Of a stretch of 64,000 nucleotides of DNA, positions 1-10,375 are shown one piece after another. The stretch is from Theropithecus gelada (taxonomy: Eukaryota; Chordata; Mammalia; Primates; Cercopithecidae). Positions within the stretch are counted from its first letter, which is position 1; each line of letters starts with the position of its first letter. The notes under the pieces were generated by a model. The model made no database searches, was not told the origin of the DNA, and saw only the letters and a list, made by a program, of their open reading frames with translations. A program made the translations under genes and the position numbers. The stretch is taken from the NCBI RefSeq assembly GCF_003255815.1, contig NC_037670.1:30940251-31004250 (forward strand), given 5' to 3'.

Positions 1-112
1 CCCTTCTTTGTGTCCACGTGTTCTCAATGTTTAGCTCCCACTTATAGGTGAGAACATGCAGTATTTGATTTTCTGTGACTGTGTTAGTTCACTTAGGATA
101 AGATCAGGCTTT
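1..112 (-). mobile_element. L1 3' end fragment
   Basis: Reads as the reverse complement of the L1 segment around the ORF2 end and 3'UTR: 'tagctcccacttataggtga' and 'gagaacatgcagtatttg' are the antisense of the familiar 'gggagctaaatgatgagaac' stretch. It runs off the left edge and similarity stops near 112, so it is a partial copy with no coding capacity. Confidence 0.85.
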
Positions 113-289
113 TCAATATACAGTCCATGTGCTCCATGGTTACTCAACTCAGTTGACTGGGGTACAAAAGTACATTATTAGAACTTTTATTCTGATTTCT
201 TATTTTTACCCTCTATTTTTACATATTTTTTGTAATGCCAATAATATATTAGTACAGTAGCATGCATCTTATATGTGTTATATAGTTAT
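113..289. other. Unassigned AT-rich sequence
   Basis: AT-rich sequence between the L1 fragment and the next repeat. No ORF, RNA or repeat was recognised. Confidence 0.4.
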
Positions 290-605
290 ACGGTTCATCC
301 TTGAATAACGTGGAGGTTAGGAGGGCTGACCTCGCCATGCAGTCTAAAATCTGTCTATAACTTTCACTCCCCAAAAACTTAACTACCAGTAGCCTATGTT
401 GACTGAAAGCCTTACCAATAAAATAAACAGTTGATTAATACTAATTTTGTGTGTTCTGTGTATTAGATTCTGTATTCTTACAATAAAGTAAGTTAGAGGA
501 AAGAAAATGTTATGAAAATCATAAGAAAATATATTTACTATTTGTTAAGTGGAAGTAAGTCATCATAAAGATCTTCATTCTCATCATCCTCACATTGAGC
601 AAACT
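290..605. mobile_element. Old DNA-transposon-like repeat
   Basis: The block with 'ctccccaaaaacttaacta', 'gccttaccaataaaataaac' and 'cttacaataaagtaagttag' matches a high-copy mammalian repeat whose end reads like 'cccttgaacaac'. I believe it is a non-autonomous DNA transposon, perhaps TcMar-like, but cannot name the family or orient it. Non-coding. Confidence 0.5.
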
Positions 606-1090
606 TAATGTAGAATCAGTCAATTCCATAAAATGGACTATAATATCCAGGCCCCAGATTTTTCTTTACTGATAGAGGCACCTGAGCAGAAATGGTAAGA
701 CACCACTGCTTTAATACCTCTGGCGAGAAAGGGTGTGTTCCTCCCTGCTTTGACTGGGGCTTGCTTCAGCCAGCTTCCCTGCCTTCCTGCCTCCCAACTA
801 GGGCTCTCAGTTCCCTCTCTGTGCACTCTCCCCGAAGACCCATCACCTCCTCACCCACTTCTGGCCCAAGACCAGTTTGTATAACAGATTTACTGGGGAT
901 TGGAGGGCGATTGAAGGGCACTATGATTTATAACGGTAAACAACCTAAATATGCAACATCACAGTTCTGAAAAGTTTCTTGTTTACTCCCACCACTGGGA
1001 ACTTTGCTCAGCCCATGTTTTCCTCTGGTTCTGGCCTCCTACCAGGTCACTGGGCTCCTCCTCTCTCATGAGAGAGTCTCTTCCACTTTT
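606..1090. other. Unassigned stretch
   Basis: Mixed sequence with a pyrimidine-rich centre at about 755-860. A short open frame crosses it on each strand, but neither has a recognisable domain or codon bias. No repeat family was recognised. Confidence 0.4.
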
Positions 1091-1102
1091 AAGAAGCTTC
1101 TA

Positions 1103-1284
1103 GGCTGGGCATAATGGCTCATACCTGTAATCCCAACACTTAGAGAGACTGGGGCAGGAGAATCACTTGAGCCCAGGAGTTCAAGGCTGCAGTGAGCTAT
1201 GATCATGCCACTGCCTCCCGCCTGGGTAGCAGAGCAAGACCTTGTTGAAGAAAGAAGAAGGAGAAGGAGAAGAAGAGGAAGAAG
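1103..1284 (+). mobile_element. Monomer-length Alu with GAA-rich tail
   Basis: Starts 'ggctgggcataatggctcat' and passes directly into right-arm-like sequence ('ggctgcagtgagctatgatc'), giving about 140 bp before a GAA/GGA-rich tail (about 1244-1284). This fits a FRAM/FLAM-type monomer or an internally deleted AluJ. The near-identical flanks 'aagaagcttcta' (1091-1102) and 'aagaaacttcta' (1285-1296) are an 11/12 TSD, so it is a discrete retroposed copy. Confidence 0.8.
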
Positions 1285-1296
1285 AAGAAACTTCTA

Positions 1297-1486
1297 GCAA
1301 TTCTAGATTCTTATTGCTTGATCACACATAACAATGCAGTACTGTCTTTGCTCACATCTCCTCTTCCAAATTCTCGCCACAGAGGTGGACAACCAAAATC
1401 TGCCTACTAAGGTGTTCCCATAAACCAATACAGCAGGGTTTTTTGTTTTATTTTTCCGCCTAAGTGGATCCTACAGTCTTTCCAGA
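1297..1486. other. Unassigned stretch
   Basis: Nothing recognised between the Alu monomer and the MER5A-like element. Confidence 0.4.
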
Positions 1487-1665
1487 CAGTGATTTCCAAA
1501 GTATGGTCCAAGAGCCTCGGGCGCCTAAGTCACATCAGTACTTATTTAAAACACAGGTCCCGGGGCCCCAGTCTAGTGCAAATGAATTCAGCGAAAGTTG
1601 AGGTTTAACCTAGGAATCTGCTCCTCCAGGTGATTCTGATGCACACTGAGATTTGAGAAGCACTG
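1487..1665 (+). mobile_element. MER5A-like hAT element
   Basis: Begins 'cagtgatttccaaagtatgg' and ends 'gatttgagaagcactg', the diverged inverted termini expected of MER5A (hAT-Charlie, non-autonomous). The internal 'ctccaggtgattctgatgca' is diagnostic. It encodes no transposase and is long dead. Confidence 0.85.
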
Positions 1666-3394
1666 CCCTGCAGGTAGATGACTCAACTTGCAGATAGTTA
1701 TTGTTCTTTTAGTTACAGTTGATTTGATACTGAATGTGTGTGAGCAAATTAATCTTTTGCCCTGTCTTACCCATTCCTTTACTTGTGTTCTGACTATTTT
1801 TCCAAAACACATCTGGAACCGGTGTTTAAATGCCACCCTCCAGGGGAATGGGCCCAACAGGTGCACACTTCGGTGAACTGAGAGTGCTTCTGCAAAGATT
1901 AAAAAAAGGCTTCCCTTCTGGGGACACAGCTCTACACAAAAGCAAGACACAAGCCAAACAGGTGTGGGCTAGGTTCAGCTGGGGACTCGTGTCAACAACT
2001 TACACACCCTTGCCTTTGGAAAAACCAAGTAAAATAATAATTATCTTAGCTCTTCTTTCAGGTTTGTACTATCCAGAGGAAAATGGGCAGGAGCTATTGT
2101 CTATATTTCCTGGAACTGGGACAGCAAATAGCTGAAACATCTGCATTGAAGCTGCTGCAATGAGTTTATGTTCTTGATTACTACCGAAGAAAAAAATTAT
2201 TCTGACACTTGTTAAAACTTTATTGGGATTATTGCAATTTGTGTCAAGACTACCGCAATAGAGGAAGGAGATTAGGCTCATCGCCAAATATAGCGAAGAC
2301 ATCTGGGGATTTACAGCCAGATGAGCAGGGGATAAGGTCAGTGGAAGGGAAATTACTGCGAGGAGACACCAAGGGTATGAGGACTCTCTAAACTGACTTA
2401 ACAGGATGCTGGCTGAAGGCAGGCCAGGGTGATCAGATAGCAAAGGTTGGGGAACTCTGTCTAAACGGACTTAGCAGGATCCCTGCTACAACTGGGCAAG
2501 GCAGGCCTAGCAAGAACAGTGGCCAAGGCCGAAGCCCAGTTGAAAAGAGGGCTTGGAGGAGCCTGACTAAATTTTGGCCAAATAGAGAGTCTTTGGCATT
2601 ACTCAGTGGCGTCATGGCTTTCCTTCTTGATTACTCAAAGGTGTCTTTGGGTCTGAAACACCATCGTGCCCTCAGTGGCTACCGAGGTATGCAGGGTGGG
2701 TTCTTCCTGCACTAAATGGCCCCAGGAGATGCCTTCCCGGGTTGTTAAGTCTAGCTGTAATATTTTGGTTGTCACTGTTCTGATTATTCCATTAGATGTT
2801 GTCTTTGCTCTTGTCAGCATGCTCGATTTTCCAATTTACTGTTCCAGTCTGCTGTGAACTAGAGAATCAGACTGCTGGGTATGTGTGAAATATGTCGAAT
2901 TGGTATGATAGAATGAGGATGCTAGAATTCTGGTTGTTTATTCTGAGAGACGCTGGGCCAAATTCCCTTTTAAAAGCCTAGTGCTACTTCTCACCATTTA
3001 TAATTCCCCCTTCTCACTCTGGGGGAAAAAAAAGAACAAATTAACACCCAGATAGATGTTGTATTTAAGGAATAAGAACCGTACGTACCTGGTTCAGAGA
3101 CAGAAATTCCACAGCACTGCAAGAAATTCAACACATAGATGCTTGCAAAGCCTGTGCAAGAAATCTGTCCCAAAGACCAAAAAAGGGCAGGCCTAGTCAC
3201 AGAGATGCGATTAGATGCTGTAGCTGTCAGTCACATTTGCCCCAAGAGAGGCCCTGAAAGTTCCAGCTTTTCCCTCCTTCTGAGCAGATCCCAGTTTCAG
3301 ACTCCCTTACAAGTTGGTGGCTCGTGTGTTGCTTAGACTCATGTGAGCATAAATGATCTCACCAACAGAGCAGAGATCTGTGTGATTACAGCTA
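1666..3394. other. Unassigned 1.7-kb stretch with an internal tandem repeat
   Basis: No coding exon was recognised. At 2387-2480 the 21-base unit 'tctaaactgacttaacagga' recurs after 73 bp with two mismatches. The surrounding text (2210-2870) has the feel of an LTR remnant, but I cannot assign a family. Open frames here are under about 125 codons, overlap on opposite strands and show no known domain. Confidence 0.35.
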
Positions 3395-3403
3395 AAAGAT
3401 GTA

Positions 3404-3694
3404 TTTTTTTGAGGTGGAGTTTCACTCTTGCCGACCAGACTGGAGTGCAATGTCACGATCTCGGCTCCCTGCAACTTTTGCTTCTCGGGTTCAGGTAATT
3501 CTCCTTCCTCAGCCTCCTGAATAGCTGGGATTACAGGCACACGCCACCATGCCCTACTAATTTTTGTATTTTTGCTAGAAACAGGGTTTCACCATGTTGG
3601 CCAGGCTGCTCTCGAACTCCAGACCTCAAGTGATCCGCCCGCCTCGGCCTCCCAAAGTGCTGGGATAACGGGCGTGAGCCACCGTGCCCAGCCT
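3404..3694 (-). mobile_element. AluS/J-like, minus strand
   Basis: A T-rich tail is followed by the complete antisense Alu ending 'gccaccgtgcccagcc'. Both sides carry 'aaagatgta' (3395-3403 and 3696-3704), a perfect 9-bp TSD. Confidence 0.95.
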
Positions 3695-3704
3695 GAAAGA
3701 TGTA

Positions 3705-4506
3705 CTATAATTTCTGAATGAAAATAAAGAGAGAGCAAAATGACTCTCCGAGGAATCTATGTCTGCAGGCATCCTACAACATTTATCTCATCCCCAAGAA
3801 TTCGCTGGAACTAAAGGAAAGACTCCACCCCGGATTTTGGCCAACAAATACAATAGCTTTTCACATGTTTTAAATTTAAAATAATACTTCTCTTTAAACT
3901 ATTAGGGTCTAAAATAAGAATAAAGAGATCGAATGAGGGCCAGAGGAGTTTTCCTGTGAATAAAGGTGAATTTCAGGGCATGGGTTTTAAGACACTTACA
4001 CTCACTAACTCGTAAACTTTCTTGCTTTCTTCTAGGCTCTTGGGTAAATTCCAAATGGAACTGGAATTCACTGTGTAATAAGTGGCTCCCTTTAACAAAA
4101 TCAGTATGAATAATTTTCATTTATAGATTGTTGCTCTGTTCTAACACACGATTTTTTTTTTTTTTTTTTTTGGCACTGGTGAAACAGGAAACACTGAATT
4201 TCACATATGGGAATAGGAGATTTCCTTCTACCAAGTCAAGTCTTGTCTTTCTAGTGAGGGAGAAACAGGCAGCCCTTGCTTACTCTGATAGTGAGCATTT
4301 ACTTCCTGTCTTCACTGTCCTCAGCTGGATGAGTGTAAACCATCTCTCTGGTTGCTCCCTGAATATGGAAACACTGTGGGCTCATTCTAACCCAGTATTT
4401 TTCAGTCTTTTTAGGCTATAAATCTTAAGGATGTGTGTGTGTGCATGAGTGTGTATGTGTGTATGTAAAATAAAAATTTAAATTCCACAAAATAATACTT
4501 ACCCCT
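3705..4506. other. Unassigned stretch with T run and TG-rich repeat
   Basis: Contains a homopolymer T run (about 4151-4172) and an imperfect TG-rich stretch (about 4431-4465). No gene or interspersed repeat was identified. Confidence 0.45.
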
Positions 4507-4893
4507 TGTATTAGTTTGCTCAGGCTTCCATAACAAAGCATCACAGACTGGGTGGCTCAAACAACAGAAAGTGATTGTCTCACAGTTCTGGAGGCTGGAA
4601 GTCCAAGATCAAGGTGTCAGCAAGGGTAGTTCCTTCTGAAGCCTTTTTCCTGGGATTGTAGACGGTCATCTTCAATCTGTGTTCTCACATGGTCTTCCCT
4701 TGATGGGCGTTTGTGTCTTAATCTCCCTTTCTTATAAAGATACCAGCTATATTGGAATAGAGTCCACTGTAATAACCTTATTTGACCTTAATTACCTCTT
4801 TAAAAACTCTATCTCCAAATAAGTTCACATTGTGAGCTACTGGGGTTAGGACTCCAACATATGAATTCGTGGGATATGATTTAGCCCATAACA
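4507..4893 (-). mobile_element. MLT1-type MaLR solo LTR
   Basis: Antisense MLT1 LTR, from 'tgtattagtttgctcaggct' to 'tagcccataaca'. Key blocks are 'cacagttctggaggctggaa', 'gtccaagatcaaggtgtcag' and 'acctctttaaaaactctatc'. No internal region follows, so it is a solo ERVL-MaLR LTR. Confidence 0.9.
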
Positions 4894-5075
4894 CTTCTTA
4901 TGCATGTATCCAATGCAGTCTGGCATTTTCTATTCTATTCTGATTTTCAGAATTACATATTGAGTTGTGCTAATTTGATTTCACAATCCAAAAACTGGGA
5001 CACAACCCAACAGTTTGAAAAGCACTGTTATCACTTTGATTGTGCCCTTTGGCCTAGTAATCGGCAAATACAACC
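4894..5075. other. Unassigned stretch
   Basis: Short spacer between the MLT1 LTR and the next Alu. Nothing recognised. Confidence 0.4.
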
Positions 5076-5348
5076 TTTTTTGTTTCTTGAGATGGAGTCT
5101 CACTCTATCACCCAGCTGTAGTACAGCGGCGTGATCACAGCTCATGGCAACCTCCACCTCCACCTCCCAGGTTCAAGCGATTCTCGTGTCTCAGCCTCCC
5201 GAGTAACTGGGATTACAGATGTGCACCACCATACCCGGCTAATTTTGTATTTTTAATAAAGATGTTGCCCAGGCTGGTCTTGAACTCCTGACCTCAGGTG
5301 ATCCTCCTAAAGTGTTTGGGTTACAGGCATGAGCCACTGAGCCAGGCC
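5076..5348 (-). mobile_element. Alu, minus strand, internally deleted
   Basis: Antisense Alu with a shortened left-arm region: 'aataaagatgttgcccaggc' lacks part of the usual text. Flanks 'caaatacaacc' and 'caaataaaacc' are a probable diverged TSD. Confidence 0.9.
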
Positions 5349-5360
5349 CAAATAAAACCT

Positions 5361-6267
5361 TAATAAGGAGTCAGAAAAATGGCCCTCAGATCCCAATCCT
5401 TGCCTGTCCTCAAGAAAACTTGCTGAAATACAAAGAACAAAGCTTTGGGTGAAACACCCCCAGATAGAAATCTCGCTATTATCGCCCGATGCATGCTCCT
5501 GTTCTGTGAGAAGGCTGAAGGGCTGCGATTAGAGGAGCCACCCAAACATTTGTCTTCTTTCCTTTCTGACTTCCTAAGTTCAAAATGGTGAGCCCTTAGA
5601 CTCTGATCCCAGAATTAAATGTCGGTCATGCTATGTCCTGTGGTCTCCCCAGAAACAATCAGACAGTGATCACAGATCTGAGCAGTAACTCCTCAAAGGA
5701 AACTGTATTCCTTGTTCAAATAAATTCCTCCAGAAATCAGAAACTTTATTCTCTGAGAGTTTGCTTTACAGCCAGCCCTCTTCACCATGCCTCAGAGAAC
5801 TGTGTTTCATGTTATATAAAGGAGTTCCTATAATTAGTGTTTCTAATTTGAATTATTTTTAAAAGGATTGTTAACATCCTTGCCTTTTTTTTTCAATTTA
5901 ATTCCTAGTGAATTAATTCTGAGTGAATTGCTCTTGTGCATAATTAGATTTTTTTCTTTTGGAAAAAAAAAAAAAAGTCTTTAAAGTATAAAAAAAGCAA
6001 GCTGGTTATTAGGTATGAATTTAAATTCTTGCCACCTACATCTCTATATTCAGTGAAGTGTCTTGGGTTGACGACATCAAATTATTCACTCTCCAAAAAA
6101 GGAAGAAAGGTGTTGTATACAAAGCTGAAGATGTTGGTATGTTCCCTGTGAGAAATTATGTACACAGAAGAGGAAAGAGTAGACCCAAGATTTGGAAACC
6201 CCTAGGTTAAGAAAAAATGAAAATTCAAAGGCAAGTACCCAGAAAAACCCATGGACACAACACAATC
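5361..6267. other. Unassigned 0.9-kb stretch
   Basis: AT-rich from about 5830, with A and T homopolymers near 5887 and 5960. No gene, RNA or named repeat was recognised. Confidence 0.4.
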
Positions 6268-6633
6268 TGTATTAGTTTGCTTTCACACTGCTGATAAAGG
6301 CATACCCAAGGTTGGGTAATTTGTAAGTAAAAAGAGGTTTAATGGACTGACAGTTCCATGTGACTTGGGAGCCCTCACAATCATGGTGGAAGGTGAAAGG
6401 CGAAAGGCTCATCTTACATGGCGGCAGACAAGAGAAGATGAGAGCCAAGTGAAAGAGGTTTCCCCTTATAAAACCATCAGATCTCGAGAGACTTACTATC
6501 ACGAGAACAGCATGGGAATTACCCGCCCCCATGATTTAATTACCTCCCACTGGGTCCCTCCCACAACACGTGGGAATTATGGGAGCTACAAGTCAAGATG
6601 AGTTTTGGGTGGGGACACAGCCAAACTATATCA
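6268..6633 (-). mobile_element. THE1/MST-type MaLR solo LTR
   Basis: Runs TGTATTAG...ATATCA and contains 'accatcagatctcgagagac', 'cacgagaacagcatggg' and 'gtccctcccacaacacgtgg', the antisense of the THE1/MST LTR. Flanking pentamers 'caatc' (6263-6267) and 'caacc' (6634-6638) match 4 of 5, as expected for a 5-bp ERVL-MaLR TSD. Solo LTR. Confidence 0.93.
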
Positions 6634-6638
6634 CAACC

Positions 6639-7560
6639 TAAAAGTTCTGAAGCCCTTGTTTGGAAAGGAAGAAACATGGGCAGCTTGGTGCACCCAGCAG
6701 CAGCTGGGGCTGCAGACACGTTCACCAAAACCCACATTGGAGTACTTTCCACTTACTGGCTAAGGAAATGAGGTGAGAAGTGCACTTGAGAAAGAAGTAA
6801 TGCCAGCATCATTTTTAAGAAGAGAAAGGACACCAGTGGTGGCTGAGAAAAGCATTTCTGCACTATTCTTGAACTACGTGGGCCTTCCTTCCTCTGCATC
6901 TTCCTCTCTTTCTCCATCTTGTCCAGGCCTGCATGCAAACTTGCATTATGCCTTTCCCGTGCACTTTTTTCCATCTCTACCGTCTCACCCCATTCTCTCA
7001 TCCCACCACCCCATTTCCGAAGTTCTATTTGCCTTCTCCCATAATAGTGCCTTTTAGAGGCATCTTCCTGAATTTTTTAACACCGCCCCTAAGTCCTCAC
7101 CCATTCGCCCATTCACCTCTACCCCACGGTGTGGAATCTAGGGCATGCTCTTAACCCAGATTCAAGATTTTGTAGTAAACACACTGCTGTGCTATGCTTT
7201 ATGAGATATTATCATCTATAATAGAAAAATGTATTGCTGGATTACAAGCAATTCTAAAATCTCAGAGGCTACCACATCAAACCTCAATTTCTTGTTTTGG
7301 TTACATGAAGGCGGCAGGTCAGCCATGGCTTTGCTCCAGGGGTCGGAATGTCTTCAGGTTGGCTCTGTATACCTTTTCACCTTGGGCCCCAAGGTGAAGG
7401 AACAGCCCCTTCATTCTGTAAGCCAAAATTAAAATGCTAAGCCTTCCAATTAACTTAAGGGATCCCCCCTTGGCCAAGAAACCTTAAAAACAGAGTTCTT
7501 AACCATGCTGGGATGGGAGGTCACACATGCCTCATGATGCCCTTTCCCTTTTACAGTTTT
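6639..7560. other. Unassigned 0.9-kb stretch
   Basis: Pyrimidine-rich between about 6880 and 7130. The region 7225-7440 may be an old repeat, but no family was identified. No coding evidence. Confidence 0.4.
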
Positions 7561-7868
7561 GTTCTCACTGTCCTTGTGGTTTGAAACAGGGTCTCACTCT
7601 TCCACCCAGGCTGGACTGCAGTGGCACAATCATAGCTCACTGCAGCCTCTACCTCTTGGGCTCAAGCAATTCTCCTCCTCTCTCAGCCTCCCAAGTAACT
7701 GGGCTACAGGTGTGCACCACCATACCCAGCTAATTTTTCAATGTTTTTGTAGAGATGGGGTCTTGCTATGTTGCTTAGGCTGGTCTCAAGTTCCTGAGCT
7801 CAAGCAATTCTCCTGCCTCAACTTCCCAAAGTGCTAGGGGATTATAGGTGTGAGCCACCACACCCAGC
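7561..7868 (-). mobile_element. AluJ-like, minus strand
   Basis: Old antisense Alu with AluJ-type text ('cttgggctcaagcaattctc'). Flanking 'ccttttacagttt' upstream and 'cctttttcagttt' downstream are a diverged TSD. Confidence 0.93.
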
Positions 7869-8235
7869 CCCTTTTTCAGTTTAGACACAACACTGACAGT
7901 CATTAATGTTAAAATGTAAATGATAAGACATAAGAACAGATTATTTGTGGCAATGGGATGCCAATTTGTAAACAGAACCTAAGGCCACGCCAGGCAAGGT
8001 TAAGTCACACAGCTTCCACTTAAAGAATATAGCATGTTCCAACTACCACAAGGTTTATCTTTGTCTCTAGCAGTTAAATAAGCACTGGCCTCAAGATAAG
8101 CAATATTGAAACAATTACAGCTCATCCACCTCCAGATGCTGACTAAATAACCCCCTGTTCCACAAGCCATAACTACAGCTTTGAGTGGACAAGAGACAGA
8201 TTTCAATAACTTTCTCCTGATAAGAAGACCACTGC

Positions 8236-8522
8236 ATGGCTGGGCACGGTGGCTCACGCCTGTAATCCCAGCACTTTGGGAGGCCGAGCCAGGCGGATCA
8301 CGAAGTCAGGAGATTGAGACCATCCTGGCTAACACGGTGAAACCTCTTCTCTACTAAAAATACAAAAATTAGCCGGGCGTGGTGGCAAGCACCTGTAGTC
8401 CCAGCTACTCGGGAGGCTGGGCAGGAGAATGATGTGAACCCGGAAGGTGGAGCTTGCAGTGAGCCAAGATTGTGCCACTGCACTCCAGCCTGGGCACTCC
8501 ATCTCAAAAAAAAAAAAAAAAG
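8236..8522 (+). mobile_element. AluY-like, plus strand
   Basis: Complete Alu with AluY-type text ('gatcacgaagtcaggagatt', 'ggagcttgcagtgagcc'). It lacks the usual 'gcgacagagcgagac' segment before the tail (a small deletion). Perfect 14-bp TSD 'aagaagaccactgc' at 8222-8235 and 8523-8536. Confidence 0.96.
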
Positions 8523-8929
8523 AAGAAGACCACTGCGTATGGACTGGTTCCAGCCGGTTTACAGAGGCTATACACTGAGTGCCCACATCACCTTTTGACA
8601 TACAGGGCCTAACAGTCATTCATTGAAATGTTGAGTCTCCACCCCAAAGTGAACATGGGTCACTTGGAACACAAGTGTGCTTGTCATGCATGTGTACAAC
8701 CCCCTTTCATGAATATTCATAGCTCCTCCTATATCCTGTTGAATATGTATGTAAGCCCAACCTATTCAGCTTAAACTCCTGTCTTTCCTCTCCTTTCCTT
8801 GAAGTTCCTGCTAATAGTTTCAACAGGAGACTCCTCTCTCTAACCTGTCAGAACAGCCACCTTGCAGGATATGACCTTGATACAAAATAAAGCTCTCATT
8901 TTTCTAAATATACAGATTGTGTAATTTTT

Positions 8930-9235
8930 GTTGTTTTGTTTGTTTGTTTGTTTTGAGACAGTCTCATTCTGTTGCCCAGGCTGGAGTGCAGTGGTACAAT
9001 CTTGGCTCACTGCAACTTCCACCTCCTGGGTTCAAGTGATCCTCCTGCCTCAGCCTCCCAAGTAGCTGGGATTACAGGGGTGTGCCACCATGCTCAGCTA
9101 ATTTTTTGTATCTTTAATAGAGACAGGGGTTTTATCATGTTGGCCAGGCTGGTCTCAAACTCCTCACCTCAGGTGATCTGCCTGCCTCAGCCTCCCAGAG
9201 TGCTGGGATTACAGGCATGAGCCACCACGCCTGGT
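8930..9235 (-). mobile_element. AluS-like, minus strand
   Basis: Antisense Alu after a TTTG-rich tail. Perfect 17-bp TSD 'cagattgtgtaattttt' at 8913-8929 and 9236-9252. Confidence 0.96.
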
Positions 9236-9290
9236 CAGATTGTGTAATTTTTAAGTTAGCAATTCTGAGAAGACATCTTGCCTTTCTCTT

Positions 9291-9901
9291 GCAGAAGGCA
9301 GGAGCACAAGCAGCCAAGCCAAACCGGACAACTGCATCTGAAGCATTTTGCTCCAATGTGGCCTCCATCATGTTTGCTAACATTGTGCTAGCTAAAGCAA
9401 GTCACATGACTAAGAACGCCAACATCCTCCACCTACAGAGAGGGAACAAATCACTGTGACCAAAAATGTAACCTACTGCAGACATAGTGAACAAGTGGGA
9501 ATCCAGCCATACACGGGAGCAAACATCCAGTTGATGGTTTTTGAGTCAATATTGTCACCAATCTGGGTAATTCTTTGTGTTTTTAAAAAAAAAAAAAAAA
9601 AAGTGTTATTTCCTGGGTAAAAATGTTACTTGTGTGATTTTTTTTAAAAAGACTTGGAAAATAGGAGGACATAAAAGAACAAATAAGAATATAAAAATCA
9701 CTCATAATATTACTGCCTATAGACAATTTAGTACATTTCCTTCAAGAATTTTATCTACAAGTGGGTGTAAGGAGGAGAAGATGGTTAAATTGGAATTCCA
9801 TTTCAAGGTTTTATAACCTGCTTTTCTTCATTAACATGTTGTGTGCCTTCTCCTGTGTCCATAAAAGTTCATCACAAATCTCATACTATCTAAATGTGTA
9901 A

Positions 9902-9904
<3 letters not shown>
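9291..9904. other. Unassigned stretch with an A run
   Basis: Contains an A run near 9583-9602 and AT-rich sequence. No gene or named repeat was recognised. Confidence 0.4.

Positions 9905-9944
<40 letters not shown>
9905..9944. repeat. T40 homopolymer
   Basis: Forty consecutive T next to the assembly gap, followed by 19 bases (9945-9963) that do not match Alu. Its length and position suggest a sequencing or assembly difficulty around an Alu poly(A) tail. Confidence 0.9.
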
Positions 9945-9945
<1 letters not shown>

Positions 9946-9963
9946 GCTTTTTCTCCTGACCCC

Positions 9964-10044
9964 NNNNNNNNNNNNNNNNNNNNNNNNNNNNNNNNNNNNN
10001 NNNNNNNNNNNNNNNNNNNNNNNNNNNNNNNNNNNNNNNNNNNN
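9964..10044. other. Assembly gap (81 N)
   Basis: Run of 81 N. The true length and content are unknown from this sequence. Confidence 1.
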
Positions 10045-10353
10045 TTTTTTTTTTTTTTTTTTTTTTTTTTTTGAGACGGAGTCTTGCTCTGTAGCCCGGG
10101 CTGGAGTGCAGTGGCCGGATCTCAGCTCACTGCAAGCTCCGCCTCCCGGGTTTGCGCCATTCTCCTGCCTCAGCCTCCGGAGTAGCTCGGACTACAGGCG
10201 CCCGCCACCTCCCCCAGCTAGTTTTTTGTATTTTTAGTAGAGACGGGGTTTCACTGTGTTAGCCAGGATGGTCTCGATCTCCTGACCTCGTGATCCGCCC
10301 GTCTCGGCCTCCCAAAGTGCTGGGATTACAGGCTTGAGCCACCGCGCCCGGCC
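10045..10353 (-). mobile_element. Young AluYR-like copy, minus strand
   Basis: T28 adjoining the gap, then nearly consensus antisense Alu. It has the variants 'gcagtggccggatctcagct' and 'aggcttgagccaccgcgccc' that I associate with Old World monkey AluYR subfamilies. The 3' tail may extend into or across the gap, so no TSD can be shown. Confidence 0.95.
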
Positions 10354-10375
10354 TTACTTATTTTTATGATAGAAG

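Larger units (their letters stand above)
7869..9290 (+). mobile_element. Possible old LTR, split by two Alus
   Basis: The non-Alu parts (7869-8235, 8537-8912, 9253-9290) read through the two Alu insertions. They include 'gatacaaaataaagctctca' (AATAAA near 8886) followed by a T-rich stretch, which resembles the R/U5 end of an ERV1-class LTR. The assignment is tentative and both ends are uncertain. Confidence 0.35.

Noticed and set aside
7379..7397. Short palindrome 'caccttgggccccaaggtg' as a regulatory site
   Set aside because: The 8-bp arms with a 3-bp centre are the only support; no partner motif or context makes it more than chance.
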